A stretch of DNA of 64,000 nt from Thalassotalea mangrovi (GCF_005116735.1 NZ_SWDB01000032.1:1-64000), one strand, 5' to 3'; shown: positions 35,779 to 45,318, counted from the stretch's first letter. The notes: generated from the letters alone by a model not told the origin. Numbers and translations are program-made.

Positions 35779-35934
35779 CTATATCCTCAATAATTCATTC
35801 ATATTCTTGGGTACGTCTGGAGCTTTGCCAGCCCTGACGTTGCTCCGAAATTGGCCAATATTATGCCAGAATCGGCCGGGTTTGTCTTTGGTAAATCTGG
35901 TCGCAGGCCAGTAAAAACAATAGCTTCACGGTTT

Positions 35935-36000
35935 TTATTCAACTTAGTTGAATAAATATATATTCTAGATAATTTTTATGCAAAGAATATTTTATTCTTT
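35935..36000. promoter_or_regulatory. ArgR-like palindromes upstream of astC
   Basis: Two AT-rich palindromes: TTATTCAAC-TTA-GTTGAATAA (35935-35955) and AAAGAATATTTTATTCTTT (35982-36000). A TGAAT/ATTC pair lies between them. They resemble ARG boxes (TGAAT-N4-ATTCA) but spacing differs, so the match is partial. Confidence 0.45.
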
Positions 36001-36031
36001 GGTGGCTGGCTTTGATTTTGACTGGTATTAA

Positions 36032-36382
36032 TTATGCGCGGTTGAGAATATTTTGCAGAGTTTGTTGTGTAGCTGCTGGCATGGATCGAAATTTAACGCC
36101 AATTAAGTATTCATTGCTTGAGGTTCTGCGGTTAACGATAACACGCGCCGGAAGGGCGAGAGATTCTGATTGCCCGTCTGTCTCAATATGGAGAGTCAGT
36201 TCCTGTGGTACCGAACAATAACGTTTGATCGCATCGGTAACGTATTGAGGAACCTGCAACTGCATACCAGATATGGAAATATTCAGGCTGTTGCCGGTAT
36301 AGGTGTCGTCACTGCCAGGTAGTTGCAATCTGACCGGGACTTGGATGATATGTCTTGGATGAAAACGTCTATCTACGACCAT
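36032..36382 (-). CDS. PilZ-domain protein
   Basis: 116 aa consisting of one PilZ domain. RRFHPRH supplies the RxxxR motif and NISISGMQL the (D/N)xSxxG motif, both used to bind cyclic di-GMP. No other domain is present, so it probably acts as an adaptor. It is separated from both neighbours by about 190-260 bp and is likely monocistronic. Confidence 0.85.
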   Translation of the reverse strand: MVVDRRFHPRHIIQVPVRLQLPGSDDTYTGNSLNISISGMQLQVPQYVTDAIKRYCSVPQELTLHIETDGQSESLALPARVIVNRRTSSNEYLIGVKFRSMPAATQQTLQNILNRA

Positions 36383-36573
36383 TTTATTACCTTGTTCTGA
36401 AATTTTTATCCAGAAAGAAAATCAATTCAATGAGTTAGCGTTAGATGGGGGTATGGGTAAAACCACCAAGACTTGGGGGAGGTCTATCGACAGTTGCCAC
36501 TCGTTGTAAAATTTTAAATAACTCTACTTATTATAAGTCACCAACACTAGCCCAGAGCCCGGGTCAAAGTCAA

Positions 36574-37167
36574 TTAGCCCGGGCGTTTATTTGCGTTTAA
36601 AAAGTTTTCCAGAAGACTAAGCCCCTGATGGGTGAGAATCGATTCCGGATGAAACTGAACGCCGTAAATGGGTAAAGTTTTATGTTGAAGTGCCATGATC
36701 TCATCGATACCGCCTGTATCTGACTCGGTCCAGGCAGTGATTTCCAACTCATCGGGAAAGTTCTCCGTCTCAACAATCAAGGAATGGTATCGGGTTACCG
36801 TTAATGGGTTGCTCAGCTCCCGGAACAGACCTTTTTGTTGATGGGTTATCTTCGACGTTTTACCGTGCATGACACTGCGGGCTCTGGAGACCTTACCACC
36901 GTAACTCTGGGCAATCGACTGATGGCCTAGACATACTCCTAATAAAGGAATATCACCGGCAAATTGTTCGATAATTTTTAACGATACACCAGCACTATCT
37001 GGATCGCCGGGGCCAGGCGATATGACGATGTAATCTGGTTGCAGCTGCGCGACCTGGGATACAGATATTTCATCATTTCTTATGGTGACGACCTTTTGAC
37101 CTAGTTGTTGAAAATAGTGCACCAGATTAAAGGTAAAAGAGTCGTAATTGTCGATCATTAAAAGCAT
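36574..37167 (-). CDS. pabA: Glutamine amidotransferase of chorismate metabolism
   Basis: 197 aa, class I glutamine amidotransferase. Catalytic cysteine lies in [13 protein letters not shown] and the His-Glu pair in [11 protein letters not shown]. It supplies ammonia to aminodeoxychorismate synthase (folate) and possibly anthranilate synthase (tryptophan). Location near the argD/astC gene as in E. coli favours pabA over trp[20 protein letters not shown] is the standard start. Confidence 0.93.
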   Translation of the reverse strand: MLLMIDNYDSFTFNLVHYFQQLGQKVVTIRNDEISVSQVAQLQPDYIVISPGPGDPDSAGVSLKIIEQFAGDIPLLGVCLGHQSIAQSYGGKVSRARSVMHGKTSKITHQQKGLFRELSNPLTVTRYHSLIVETENFPDELEITAWTESDTGGIDEIMALQHKTLPIYGVQFHPESILTHQGLSLLENFLNANKRPG

Positions 37168-37276
37168 GATTTTGGTGTAACGCCCCGGTTAAAGGGGAGC
37201 GATTATTTCATTAGCTATCGTTAAACTCAAATTATACTCGAAGCAAAAGAAATATCTGCGCGGATTGGAGGTTTAC

Positions 37277-37319
37277 AATAATTCCCCTGAGTGGGAAAAC
37301 ACTTAGTGGAATTGGTATT
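37277..37319. repeat. Short palindromic repeat, copy 2
   Basis: Contains AATTCCCCTGAGTG-GGAAAA-CACTTAGTGGAATT, a 14-bp stem with three mismatches. The core is shared with 3347-3392. It lies just before the end of the MOSC gene. Confidence 0.72.
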
Positions 37320-37336
37320 ACTGTTCGATTATCCGA

Positions 37337-38155
37337 TCAAAACATCGTTGCTTGCACGGCAAGGACCTCAACTTCATCGTCAACCTTAATATGTCCGGAA
37401 TTGAGGGGGATGATATTTTGCCCAAAGTAAATCTGACCATCGTTTCCACGTCGATACTCACTTAACGTCGCCAGAGGTTCTTTTAACTGGTGCCGGGTTG
37501 CGCTATTTGGATCTACGGTGGTAAATATGCAACGTGAGCAAGGTTTACTGACCAAAAACTCAACGTCGCCAATGCGAATCTTATGCCAGCTATCTTCAGC
37601 AAAAGCTGCACAACCTTCAACGACAATATTGGGGCGGAACTGTTGCATGCTGACCAAATCAGGACAACGTCGGTTCAGGTCCTGTAGCGATGCCCTGGAG
37701 AGTAGCAACAAGGGGTAGCCATCGGCAAAACTAACCGGGTGAGCAGTATTTGCCACGTGTCGGACAGAATTCGGACCGAAATAATACAGTCGGCAGTCAG
37801 TGCCCAGGTATTCGCTTAACCAGGTGTCCGCGTCAGCACTGCAGTGTTGACCTTTGAGTTCATCCTGCCAGACTTTGACCGGATGATAATCATTAGAAAA
37901 ACTCAGGTAAGACAGGGTTAACGTATTCATCCCTGGTGCATTTAGCCTGATACCGATTGTGCTCAGCTCGGTTGTTATCAACACCATTTTTGCTTTACTT
38001 CGCCCGGTAATAAATTTTCCTGAGCTATCTGTTACGACAAAATGACGATCAAAGGCTAAGCCACATTCCTGAACGTTACTGTGATCGAGACGGATACCCC
38101 GCGTCGATTTGATCGGGTAAATAAACAAATCTTTTATCGTACAACGCATATCCAC
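37337..38155 (-). CDS. MOSC-domain protein, YcbX-like
   Basis: 272 aa. The N-terminal MOSC barrel (IKDLFIYPIKSTRGIRLDHS) is followed by a MOSC domain with KPCSRCIFTTVDPNS, whose first cysteine is the expected molybdenum ligand. E. coli YcbX reduces N-hydroxylated compounds with molybdenum cofactor, but carries an extra C-terminal 2Fe-2S ferredoxin domain that is absent here. The protein ends soon after the MOSC domain, so an external electron donor would be needed. Confidence 0.88.
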   Translation of the reverse strand: MDMRCTIKDLFIYPIKSTRGIRLDHSNVQECGLAFDRHFVVTDSSGKFITGRSKAKMVLITTELSTIGIRLNAPGMNTLTLSYLSFSNDYHPVKVWQDELKGQHCSADADTWLSEYLGTDCRLYYFGPNSVRHVANTAHPVSFADGYPLLLLSRASLQDLNRRCPDLVSMQQFRPNIVVEGCAAFAEDSWHKIRIGDVEFLVSKPCSRCIFTTVDPNSATRHQLKEPLATLSEYRRGNDGQIYFGQNIIPLNSGHIKVDDEVEVLAVQATMF

Positions 38156-38279
38156 GTCCTTTTAATGATCACAGCGTACCAATTATATGAAAGTTAACCT
38201 TATAATTATTCTTATTATTTTTCTAACTTTCTTAAGATTAAAAGTATAATCGATTATTCCCTTTAATTCGGACACAGCA

Positions 38280-39476
38280 ATGTCTATTAATCAACGTCCG
38301 CAGGCTGAAAATATTCAAACTGTGAATCTTTTGCCTCTGCTGAGCCTGCTGGCGGCGGTTGTTGCGATCACACCACTGGCGATAGATTTGTACCTTCCCG
38401 CCATGCTGATAATTGCTGATCAACTGAATACTTCGATCGCCCGCGTTCAAAATACCCTGAGTATTTACCTGGCCGGATATTCTCTCGGCTTGCTGGTGTT
38501 TGGCCCTCTGGCCGATATGATTGGTCGGCGCCGACTGGCGCTTGCAGGGATTGCCGGATTTGTCGTTTTCAGCGTGCTCCTGCCGATGCAGTCATCTATA
38601 ACTGGTTTTATGTTGTGTCGGGCATTGCAGGCATTCTTCGGTAGCGCTGCAACCGTTATTGTGCCGGGTACTATCCGCCAGTTTTATGGTAAAGACACTG
38701 CCAAGGGCATGTCTTATGTGAGTATGATCATGATGCTGGCGCCCATGCTGGCACCTACGTTGGGTAGTGCCATCCTTCTGATCAGTAACTGGCAATGGAT
38801 GTTTTATCTGCTGGCGCTTTACGGCATTGTCTTATGGTTTTGTGCTTATTTTTATTTGCCCGAGATGGAGCATACAGGCAGGCGCATCGGTATCGGCCAG
38901 TTTCTGCGCAATTACTTACTGGTGCTTGGTAATCATAAGGCTCGCAACAATATCCTTTGTAGCATGTTGGCTGCCTTTGCGTTTTTTTGTTACCTGACTG
39001 CGATTCCTGCCGTGTACCTGGGGGTTTATCAGGTTTCAGAAATGACCTTCAGTTTGTTGTTTGCTGCCAATGTGCTGGCGTTAATGCTGGCACAGTTTAC
39101 CAATACCCGCCTGGTCTCACGCAAAGGCTCTGCCTGGATAATGAAGCGAGCGATAGTGCTGGCGGTATTATTTGCCGGCTTACTGTTATTGGTAAACTGG
39201 TTGGCGGCGCCACTAATATTTACGGTTCTCACTTTATTACCCTTGATGAGCTGTCTGTCCCTGATTGCCGTAAGTGCCGACTCGTTAACTCTGATTCGTT
39301 TTTCCGAGCAAACTGGAACGGCAACGGCGGTTATCGGAACCGCTAAATTTGGTATTGGTTCCCTTGCAGGTCCAATACTCTCCCTGTTCGCGACGAACAC
39401 CGCAGTTCCATTTACCTCGCTGATGTTTATATCTGTTGTTTTAATCGCCACTTTAAAATTTTCTAATAACAAATGA
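38280..39476 (+). CDS. Bcr/CflA-type drug efflux MFS transporter
   Basis: 398 aa with 12 predicted transmembrane helices. Family marks are LAIDLYLPAMLIIADQLN in TM1, GLLVFGPLADMIGRRRLALA (loop 2-3, motif A) and ALQAFFGSAATVIVPGTIRQ near TM4. It probably exports a small hydrophobic or peptide-like compound. It is divergent from the MOSC gene, sharing a 124-bp promoter region. Confidence 0.92.
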   Translation: MSINQRPQAENIQTVNLLPLLSLLAAVVAITPLAIDLYLPAMLIIADQLNTSIARVQNTLSIYLAGYSLGLLVFGPLADMIGRRRLALAGIAGFVVFSVLLPMQSSITGFMLCRALQAFFGSAATVIVPGTIRQFYGKDTAKGMSYVSMIMMLAPMLAPTLGSAILLISNWQWMFYLLALYGIVLWFCAYFYLPEMEHTGRRIGIGQFLRNYLLVLGNHKARNNILCSMLAAFAFFCYLTAIPAVYLGVYQVSEMTFSLLFAANVLALMLAQFTNTRLVSRKGSAWIMKRAIVLAVLFAGLLLLVNWLAAPLIFTVLTLLPLMSCLSLIAVSADSLTLIRFSEQTGTATAVIGTAKFGIGSLAGPILSLFATNTAVPFTSLMFISVVLIATLKFSNNK

Positions 39477-40056
39477 ATGATTAATGTTGTTTAAACTGTG
39501 TAAAATGATAGTTATTACACATTTTGCCTATTAGTTGCACAAAATAACAATTCGGTTACAAAAGTTACATTTCTTTGTTGTTATCACTTCGATATATTTA
39601 ATCTCACCAATAGCGCAGTAAACGCTGCTTGTTAATTAGCTTTTAGTGTTTTTACAAAGGCTATATAAGCAGTGAAAATATTAGCCAACCTGACAAATAA
39701 TATTGTCAGTAAGCCAATGTTTTTAGAAATATATAATAAATACAGTTAGATATGCTTATTTTATTGCGCTGGCTGTTTGTTGGTTTAGCGATAGAACCGC
39801 TATTTCGATATACGTTCCAGGCCTCAGATACCTCTATTTTCGTCAAAAACACCCCTCGGGTAACAATTGGTTTACTCATGGTTTTCGATTGAAAACAAAT
39901 CCCCTCACACTGTTTACAGACAGTACGTTTCATTTAGATATAGTAAGAAAACACAAGCGGTTTGGGTCTTTTATATTAATCCTGTGTTAAGTAAATGTAA
40001 CATTAGTATCAATATCAGATTCAAACCCCTAAAATAGCAACTATTGAAATTTGAGC
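39477..40056. other. AT-rich intergenic stretch before the S8 protease
   Basis: About 580 bp of AT-rich sequence. Open frames here (for instance 39706-39933, minus) have no recognisable product. I see no strong repeat. It presumably holds the promoter for the protease. Confidence 0.5.
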
Positions 40057-40214
40057 AGGTAAAGAGGCAAGCACTCTTACCTATAAATTCACATTCGAAG
40101 GTTACTTCGAATATCGAACTTAAGTTCGATTACTTTCCTCAGTTAGTCATTGAGGAGCGAGTCACCCAAAGAAAATTTGCCGCTTTATATAACAGGCAAC
40201 CAGGGAATGACTCG
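40057..40214 (+). promoter_or_regulatory. Structured 5' leader of the S8 protease
   Basis: Four stem-loops in series: 40057-40082 (9 bp with one bulge), 40093-40112 (perfect 8 bp, loop GTTA), the palindrome ATCGAACTTAAGTTCGAT (40113-40130), and a long nested hairpin closed by CGAGTCA/TGACTCG (40158-40214) with CCC/GGG and TTGCC/GGCAA inside. An AGGAGG site follows at 40224. It does not match a riboswitch class I know. Confidence 0.55.
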
Positions 40215-40238
40215 ATAGTTTTTAGGAGGTCTAAGGAC

Positions 40239-42833
40239 ATGTTGTTCGAGAAAACGTTACTAAATAAACAAATCGCAAAAGTTTTATCTGGTGCAGTATT
40301 GATGGGTGCAATTTCAGCCCCGGCATTAGCTGAGCAAGCGAATACTGTATCTGAAGGAGAGTTGATTATCGCTCCTAAAGCGGGTCTGTCTGATGAACAG
40401 TTCGCAGCTATCCTGGAAAAGCAGGGTGCTAAATTAGAGAAAAAAGAAGATAAGCAATCTAAGAAGCTAAAACAAAAGCTTCGCGCTAACCTGGTAAAAG
40501 TACCAAAAGGTCAGCAAGACAAGATTTTAAAGGCATTGGCTGCTAACCCGCATATTGAATATGCTGAGGTAAACCGTCTGGTATCGATTGAAGCGGTTAC
40601 CATGAACGATCCTAAGCAATCATGGCATTTAAACAAAATTAATATGCCGGAAGCCTGGAGCAAGTCGAAAGGTAAAGGTGTTGTAGTAGCGGTATTGGAT
40701 ACCGGTGTAAATAAATCTCATGAAGATTTAAAAGCAAACTTACTGCCAGGTTATAACATTGTCAGTAAGAATACGGATACTACCGATACCAATGGTCACG
40801 GTACTAAAGTAGCCGGTGTTGTGGCGGCGGTAAGCAACAACAGTAAAGGTGTTGCTTCGATTGCGGCTGAAGCAAAAGTATTGCCGGTAAAAATTTCAAA
40901 CCGTAGTGATGGTGTTGCATCTTTGTTTGATATTGCTCGTGCATTAAGCTGGGCTGCTGATAACGGTGCGGATATTGCTAACGTAAGTTATCAGATCACC
41001 GACAGTGCGACGGTATCTGGTGCGGCTAAATCATTCTATGAGAAAGGTGGTTTGGTAGTAGCAGCTGCAGGTAACTCAGGTAAAAGCATGAGTTGTACCG
41101 ACAACAAGTACATTGTTACGGTATCGGCATCAACTTCAAGTGATGGTATCGCAAGTTTTTCAAACTATGGTCCATGTATTGATGTTGCTGCACCAGGTCA
41201 GGGTCTGCAGACAACGACGAAAAATGGTAGTTATGGTAGTGCCAGTGGTACATCGTTTGCTGCGCCATCAACGGCTGCTGTATTAGCAGTACTGAAAGCG
41301 GCAAACCCGACAATGAAGAACTCAGAATTAGAAAGCCTGTTAGAAAACAATGCGGATAATTCTATGTTCTCTGGTAGCTTCAGTAACAAATATGGTCATG
41401 GTCGAATTGACGCCGGTGCAGCTTTACGTGATAGCGTTTACGTACCAGAGCCGGAGCCAGAGTTAGACCAGACGGCGCCTGAAGTGAACATTACGTCACC
41501 AAAACAGGATACTGAAGTTAAAGGTCAGTTTAGTGTTAACGTTAATGCGACCGATAATGAAGCTGTGAAGAAGGTAGAACTGTACTTTGCTGGTCAGCGT
41601 ATCGGTGCCGATTTCAGTTCACCATATTCATTTAGTGTGAATTCATCGACGGTGGCTGATGGTGAGCATGCATTAACCGCGGTTGCAACTGACACGGCAG
41701 GTAATGTTACAGAGACGTCTAACCACTATGTAATGGTGAAAAATGCAGAAATCGAAGTAACGCCTGATCCAGAGCCAGAAGTACCGGTAGATGGTAATGG
41801 TCCGAAACTGACATTGTTGTCTCCTGATGTTAGCGTGACTCAGAGTCAGGAACTGAACGTAATGGTTGATGCGGTTGACTCCGACGGTGTAGAGAAAGTG
41901 GAAATTTATTTCCGTGGTCGATTAGTGAAAACGTTGACGGCTGCACCTTATAATCACAGCATTAATATTTCAAAATTAGGTTCGGGTTATAAAACGTTGC
42001 AAGTGATTGCATACGATACCAAGGGTAATTCAACAGCGACGGATGTACTGAACGTGATGGTCGATAATACTCAGCCAGAGCCAGAAGTACCAACGAATCC
42101 TGAGCCGACTGATCCAGAACCAACGGATCCAGAACCGGAAGTACCAACCGATCCGGAGCCAGAAGTACCAGGTGTAGATACAGAAGCACCATATGTACAA
42201 ATTGTGACTCCACAGGCTGGTAGTACCAATGGTGGTGAACTGAATATTGAAGTTGATGCACAGGATAACGTTGCGGTAACTAAAGTTGAATTATACTTCC
42301 GCGGTCGTCTGGTAAAAACAAAAGAGGCTGGTCCTTATGAGTTTACCATTAATATCTCACGACTGAGTGAAGGTGAAAAAACTCTACGCGCAGTTGCTTA
42401 TGATGCAGCGGGTAACGTAGCAGATACTGGAGAGCATACAATTTATGTTGATAACTCGATTGAAGGTACTGAGCCGGGTACACCGACTGAACCTGAGCCA
42501 GAGCCACAACCTGAGCCAGAGCCGGAGCCAGAAGTACCAAGCGTACCTGATAACGGTGTGAATCCAACGGTAGAAATCTTAGCTCCGTATGCTGATTCAA
42601 CGCACAGTGGTGAATTGTTTATCGATGTAATGGCTGAAGACAATGACGGTATTGAGAAAGTTGAAATTTACTTCCGCGGCCGTCTGGTTAAGACAAAAAC
42701 TGAATATCCGTATACCCATACGATTAATATTTCAAAATTGTCTGACGGTGCCAAGTCTTTAAAAGCGATTGCTTATGACAAAAACGGTAACCAGGCAGAG
42801 ACTGCTGAGATGACGATTTACACGGAACAGTAA
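40239..42833 (+). CDS. Secreted S8 subtilisin-like protease with Ig repeats
   Basis: 864 aa from ATG 40239, chosen because AGGAGG lies at 40224 and a signal peptide (cleavage after Ala31, APALA) follows; a longer frame to 40044 runs through the structured leader. An inhibitor-like propeptide covers about 35-125. The catalytic triad is Asp154 (VAVLDTGV), His187 (DTNGHGTKVAG) and Ser339 (SGTSFAAPS), with Asn279 for the oxyanion hole. After about 402, PEPEP-rich linkers join four Ig-like domains (about 410-505, 522-612, 650-740, 775-864), each with VEIYFRGRLVKT or a variant. Likely a secreted or surface protease. A terminator follows. Confidence 0.93.
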   Translation: MLFEKTLLNKQIAKVLSGAVLMGAISAPALAEQANTVSEGELIIAPKAGLSDEQFAAILEKQGAKLEKKEDKQSKKLKQKLRANLVKVPKGQQDKILKALAANPHIEYAEVNRLVSIEAVTMNDPKQSWHLNKINMPEAWSKSKGKGVVVAVLDTGVNKSHEDLKANLLPGYNIVSKNTDTTDTNGHGTKVAGVVAAVSNNSKGVASIAAEAKVLPVKISNRSDGVASLFDIARALSWAADNGADIANVSYQITDSATVSGAAKSFYEKGGLVVAAAGNSGKSMSCTDNKYIVTVSASTSSDGIASFSNYGPCIDVAAPGQGLQTTTKNGSYGSASGTSFAAPSTAAVLAVLKAANPTMKNSELESLLENNADNSMFSGSFSNKYGHGRIDAGAALRDSVYVPEPEPELDQTAPEVNITSPKQDTEVKGQFSVNVNATDNEAVKKVELYFAGQRIGADFSSPYSFSVNSSTVADGEHALTAVATDTAGNVTETSNHYVMVKNAEIEVTPDPEPEVPVDGNGPKLTLLSPDVSVTQSQELNVMVDAVDSDGVEKVEIYFRGRLVKTLTAAPYNHSINISKLGSGYKTLQVIAYDTKGNSTATDVLNVMVDNTQPEPEVPTNPEPTDPEPTDPEPEVPTDPEPEVPGVDTEAPYVQIVTPQAGSTNGGELNIEVDAQDNVAVTKVELYFRGRLVKTKEAGPYEFTINISRLSEGEKTLRAVAYDAAGNVADTGEHTIYVDNSIEGTEPGTPTEPEPEPQPEPEPEPEVPSVPDNGVNPTVEILAPYADSTHSGELFIDVMAEDNDGIEKVEIYFRGRLVKTKTEYPYTHTINISKLSDGAKSLKAIAYDKNGNQAETAEMTIYTEQ

Positions 42834-42845
42834 TTATCGTTTAAT

Positions 42846-42874
42846 AAAAAAGCCCCGCAAGGGGCTTTTTTTTG
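42846..42874 (+). terminator. Terminator of the S8 protease
   Basis: Stem AAAAAAGCCCC/GGGGCTTTTTT with a GCAA tetraloop and a T run, 12 bases after the stop. Confidence 0.93.
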
Positions 42875-42990
42875 TCTGTAAAATACTAGCTAAGGGCGAC
42901 AACCAAGCCAGCCTCATCCAGCTAGCAGTCAATCCCTAATATTTGAGACGGTTGGCGCTACTTTGCCTGCACACCTTTGTCGTGACTTTG

Positions 42991-43647
42991 TTAATCGGTA
43001 GTGCATGGACGGCGACTATATACAGTAAGACTTAGCAACGCCACACCTAATAATAGCCAGGAATTTGTCTCGGGTACTTCCTGGGGAGGCACGTCCCCCT
43101 CACCATTATAAAAAGTTAAGTGTGATAAATCAGCACGTTGCCCGCCTCGATTTAATGGTGTAATCCAGTAACCTGAAGTCACGGTGAGCGCCGCATTCAT
43201 GCAGGCATAGGTATTGGCATTTGTTCCCATATTACACACATCTGTCGCATTAAAATCTTCATCCGACACTTCCCAAAACAGATTGAAACCATTGCCAGCT
43301 TTGGCGACCCAAAATCGCACACCTGGATCATCGCCTTCCGGCGTGTAACTCCAGTTACCTGAGGTTCCTGGCGTGAAACTGAACTCACTGCCATCAATGC
43401 TTGGGTATTTACTTGCGTTGGTTTCATTGCCATCGCCAAACTTGGCAATGACCGATGAAATTTCAATCTCTGGCGCGTCGGCGGCAAAAATGGAGCAGCT
43501 ATCAAAGCCTTGCCCGAAATAGCCGGCGCAGTCATTGTAACCATCAATATACAATGTGATTAAGGCAGCGCTTGCCGGGGTAGAGAGTAAAAACAAGCAA
43601 CACATGGCAAGAGCATTCGTTAGTAAAGAGGATTTTCTGGATAACAT
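42991..43647 (-). CDS. PEP-CTERM-like secreted protein, paralogue 1
   Basis: 218 aa. Signal peptide ends in STPASA; the start MLSRKSSLLTNAL at 43647 has AGGA eight to nine bases upstream. The tail VPETNSWLLLGVALLSLTVY plus basic residues is a PEP-CTERM variant recognised by exosortase. The core shares DCAGYF, DSCSIFA, DPGVRFWVAKAGNGF, ACMNAA and LSHLTFYN with the next two genes. Four conserved cysteines suggest two disulfides. Function unknown. It converges on the protease gene. Confidence 0.85.
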   Translation of the reverse strand: MLSRKSSLLTNALAMCCLFLLSTPASAALITLYIDGYNDCAGYFGQGFDSCSIFAADAPEIEISSVIAKFGDGNETNASKYPSIDGSEFSFTPGTSGNWSYTPEGDDPGVRFWVAKAGNGFNLFWEVSDEDFNATDVCNMGTNANTYACMNAALTVTSGYWITPLNRGGQRADLSHLTFYNGEGDVPPQEVPETNSWLLLGVALLSLTVYSRRPCTTD

Positions 43648-43970
43648 ATCAAAGTCCTGGTTGAGGTTATTACAAGACAGATACATCGTGTCGTCGTGAA
43701 TAGTTGTGGTTTGACGTTACCAACTCGTCAAGGGTATGCGTCTTGATGCATTAATCATTCCAAAGTTTTAAGGCTGGAATTATAACGGCTGTAGAGGAGG
43801 AAAATGTTTTTTGGGTAAGGGGATGTTCAAATAGATGACAGTCTGCTTTTTTAATAACTATGCAATGCTTAAGGTGAAAACGGGGCGGGTGTGTTAAGGA
43901 ATGACCATAAAGCTAAAGTAAATATGACAGGTGTTTAGGCGTTGAGTTCACAGTTGTGAGTGTAAAGGAA
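43648..43970. other. Intergenic region between paralogues 1 and 2
   Basis: About 320 bp with no gene. It must carry the promoter of paralogue 1; I could not assign boxes with confidence. Confidence 0.4.
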
Positions 43971-43992
43971 GCACGAGGGTTGCCCCTCGTGC
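43971..43992 (-). terminator. Hairpin downstream of paralogue 2
   Basis: Perfect 9-bp stem GCACGAGGG/CCCTCGTGC with loop TTGC, followed on the minus strand by a modest T-rich run. Between it and the gene lies a short AAACAATT tandem array (44018-44051). Confidence 0.55.
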
Positions 43993-44017
43993 CGATTACA
44001 TATTGGTTAAATTGGCA

Positions 44018-44051
44018 TTAAACAATTAAACAATTAAACAATTAAATGATT
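44018..44051. repeat. AAACAATT short tandem repeat
   Basis: Three full units of eight bases and one degenerate unit, immediately 3' of paralogue 2. Slippage here would not alter a coding frame. Confidence 0.75.
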
Positions 44052-44078
44052 AAAAGAGTAGTGTTATGGGTAGTATGC

Positions 44079-44792
44079 TTAGCAATTATATTTGCGACGC
44101 ACACCAACCAGGCCAAGCAAGCTTAAACCAAATAGCGCTAATGACTCTGGCTCAGGAACTTCTTGAGGAGGCTCATTGGGCCCTCTAGTGGTATCATAAA
44201 AGGAAATATGCGACAGCCCTCGAGGGTCCCCCATATCGTTCAGTGGGGTCACCCAGCTGTACCATGTGCCAGATGCAAGTACATTTGCCTGGCTCATACA
44301 TTCCCAACTGTTGTTACCATAGGTCGCACAGTCTCCTGCTAAGACGCTGGCATCGACATCGAAGTGCACGGTAAAGCCGGTACTGGCTTTGGCCACGTAG
44401 AAGCGAATGCCAGGATCGGCGGCATCATCTGGGTTATATTTAAACGAACCTGTGCTCCAGTCTCCATCACCACCATCAGAGAACTCCCATTCGTAGCCGT
44501 CAACGGTGCTACTATAGAGAGAGTTGATAGTTGCGGAGCCTGATGTAGGCTCATATTCAAACTTTGAAATAATTGGTGATATGTCTACATCCTCTCCGTT
44601 TGCATTTGTTGCGAAAAGATTACAGGTATCAAAGGGGATCCCATAATAGCCCGAACAGTCATTTTTATTACCGGCTGAGGAGCTTAAATCAATGAAGACC
44701 GAAATTAGTTCCGCTTTTGCTGGTGTTGATAAAAACAATAGGGAAGTAATAATTGGTACAACTAGTTTGATAAGAGTTTTTGAATAACTCAT
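44079..44792 (-). CDS. PEP-CTERM secreted protein, paralogue 2
   Basis: 237 aa. Start MSYSKTLIKLVV at 44792 has AAGGA nine bases upstream; the frame continues to 44855 without a better site. Signal peptide ends in STPAKA. The tail VPEPESLALFGLSLLGLVGV with RRK is a canonical PEP-CTERM anchor. DCSGYY, DTCNLFA, DPGIRFYVAKASTGF, ECMSQA and LSHISFYD align with the neighbours. Probably exported, anchored and processed by exosortase; role unknown. Confidence 0.88.
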   Translation of the reverse strand: MSYSKTLIKLVVPIITSLLFLSTPAKAELISVFIDLSSSAGNKNDCSGYYGIPFDTCNLFATNANGEDVDISPIISKFEYEPTSGSATINSLYSSTVDGYEWEFSDGGDGDWSTGSFKYNPDDAADPGIRFYVAKASTGFTVHFDVDASVLAGDCATYGNNSWECMSQANVLASGTWYSWVTPLNDMGDPRGLSHISFYDTTRGPNEPPQEVPEPESLALFGLSLLGLVGVRRKYNC

Positions 44793-45026
44793 GTGTAGTA
44801 TCCTTAAATTTATTTTTGTTAAAAGTCTTTTATGCCTTACCAATTTAACCGGCACCGGAAATCGCTAAGTAACGATTTGCCGGGCGTTTACGGCATACAT
44901 CCATGCTCAAAGCGCGAGCAATCTAATAAGGCAAACCATATGCCAATGTGTAAAAACCCTTATGTTACAGTGGGTTATTTTTTCGCTCAGTGCCAGGGTA
45001 GCTAGTTCTGTAAAGATCCCTGACAT

Positions 45027-45046
45027 TTTTATCAATATTGATAAAA
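45027..45046. promoter_or_regulatory. Palindrome TTTTATCAATATTGATAAAA
   Basis: Perfect 20-bp palindrome 235 bases upstream of paralogue 2. Could be an operator; no regulator is adjacent. Confidence 0.35.
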
Positions 45047-45318
45047 GTGACCTATTTAAAATATATTCGGATTTGATAGTGACAATGTTAGGTGTGCTGT
45101 TGGTACGTGGTTACGGCGCCTTGCTCGGGGACTAAACAATCGTCCTAATGGGATGAAACTTGGGGCATCTGTGGCAACATATGAAACAGTCAATTTTTTT
45201 AACAACTATTGGGCTAATAATTAACGACCTGTGAGGCGTTACGCAATCTGAACCAGATATTGTGTTAATTGGTAGCGAGGTGAAGGTGGCTGGCTTAGAA
45301 GGATGTATTAATGGCACA

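Noticed and set aside
36004-36221. Plus-strand open frame opposite the PilZ gene
   Set aside because: It is antisense to the PilZ gene, which has clear RxxxR and NxSxxG motifs.
39706-39933. 75-codon minus-strand frame before the protease
   Set aside because: No ribosome site, no signal, no homology sensed; AT-rich sequence gives such frames by chance.
40044-40238. Longer start for the S8 protease
   Set aside because: It would put 65 residues ahead of a normal signal peptide, cross a series of hairpins and lack a ribosome site, whereas ATG 40239 has AGGAGG.
42349-42643. Minus-strand open frames over the Ig repeats
   Set aside because: They translate the PEPEP linker codons backwards into repetitive Gly-Ser or Leu-Ala strings.
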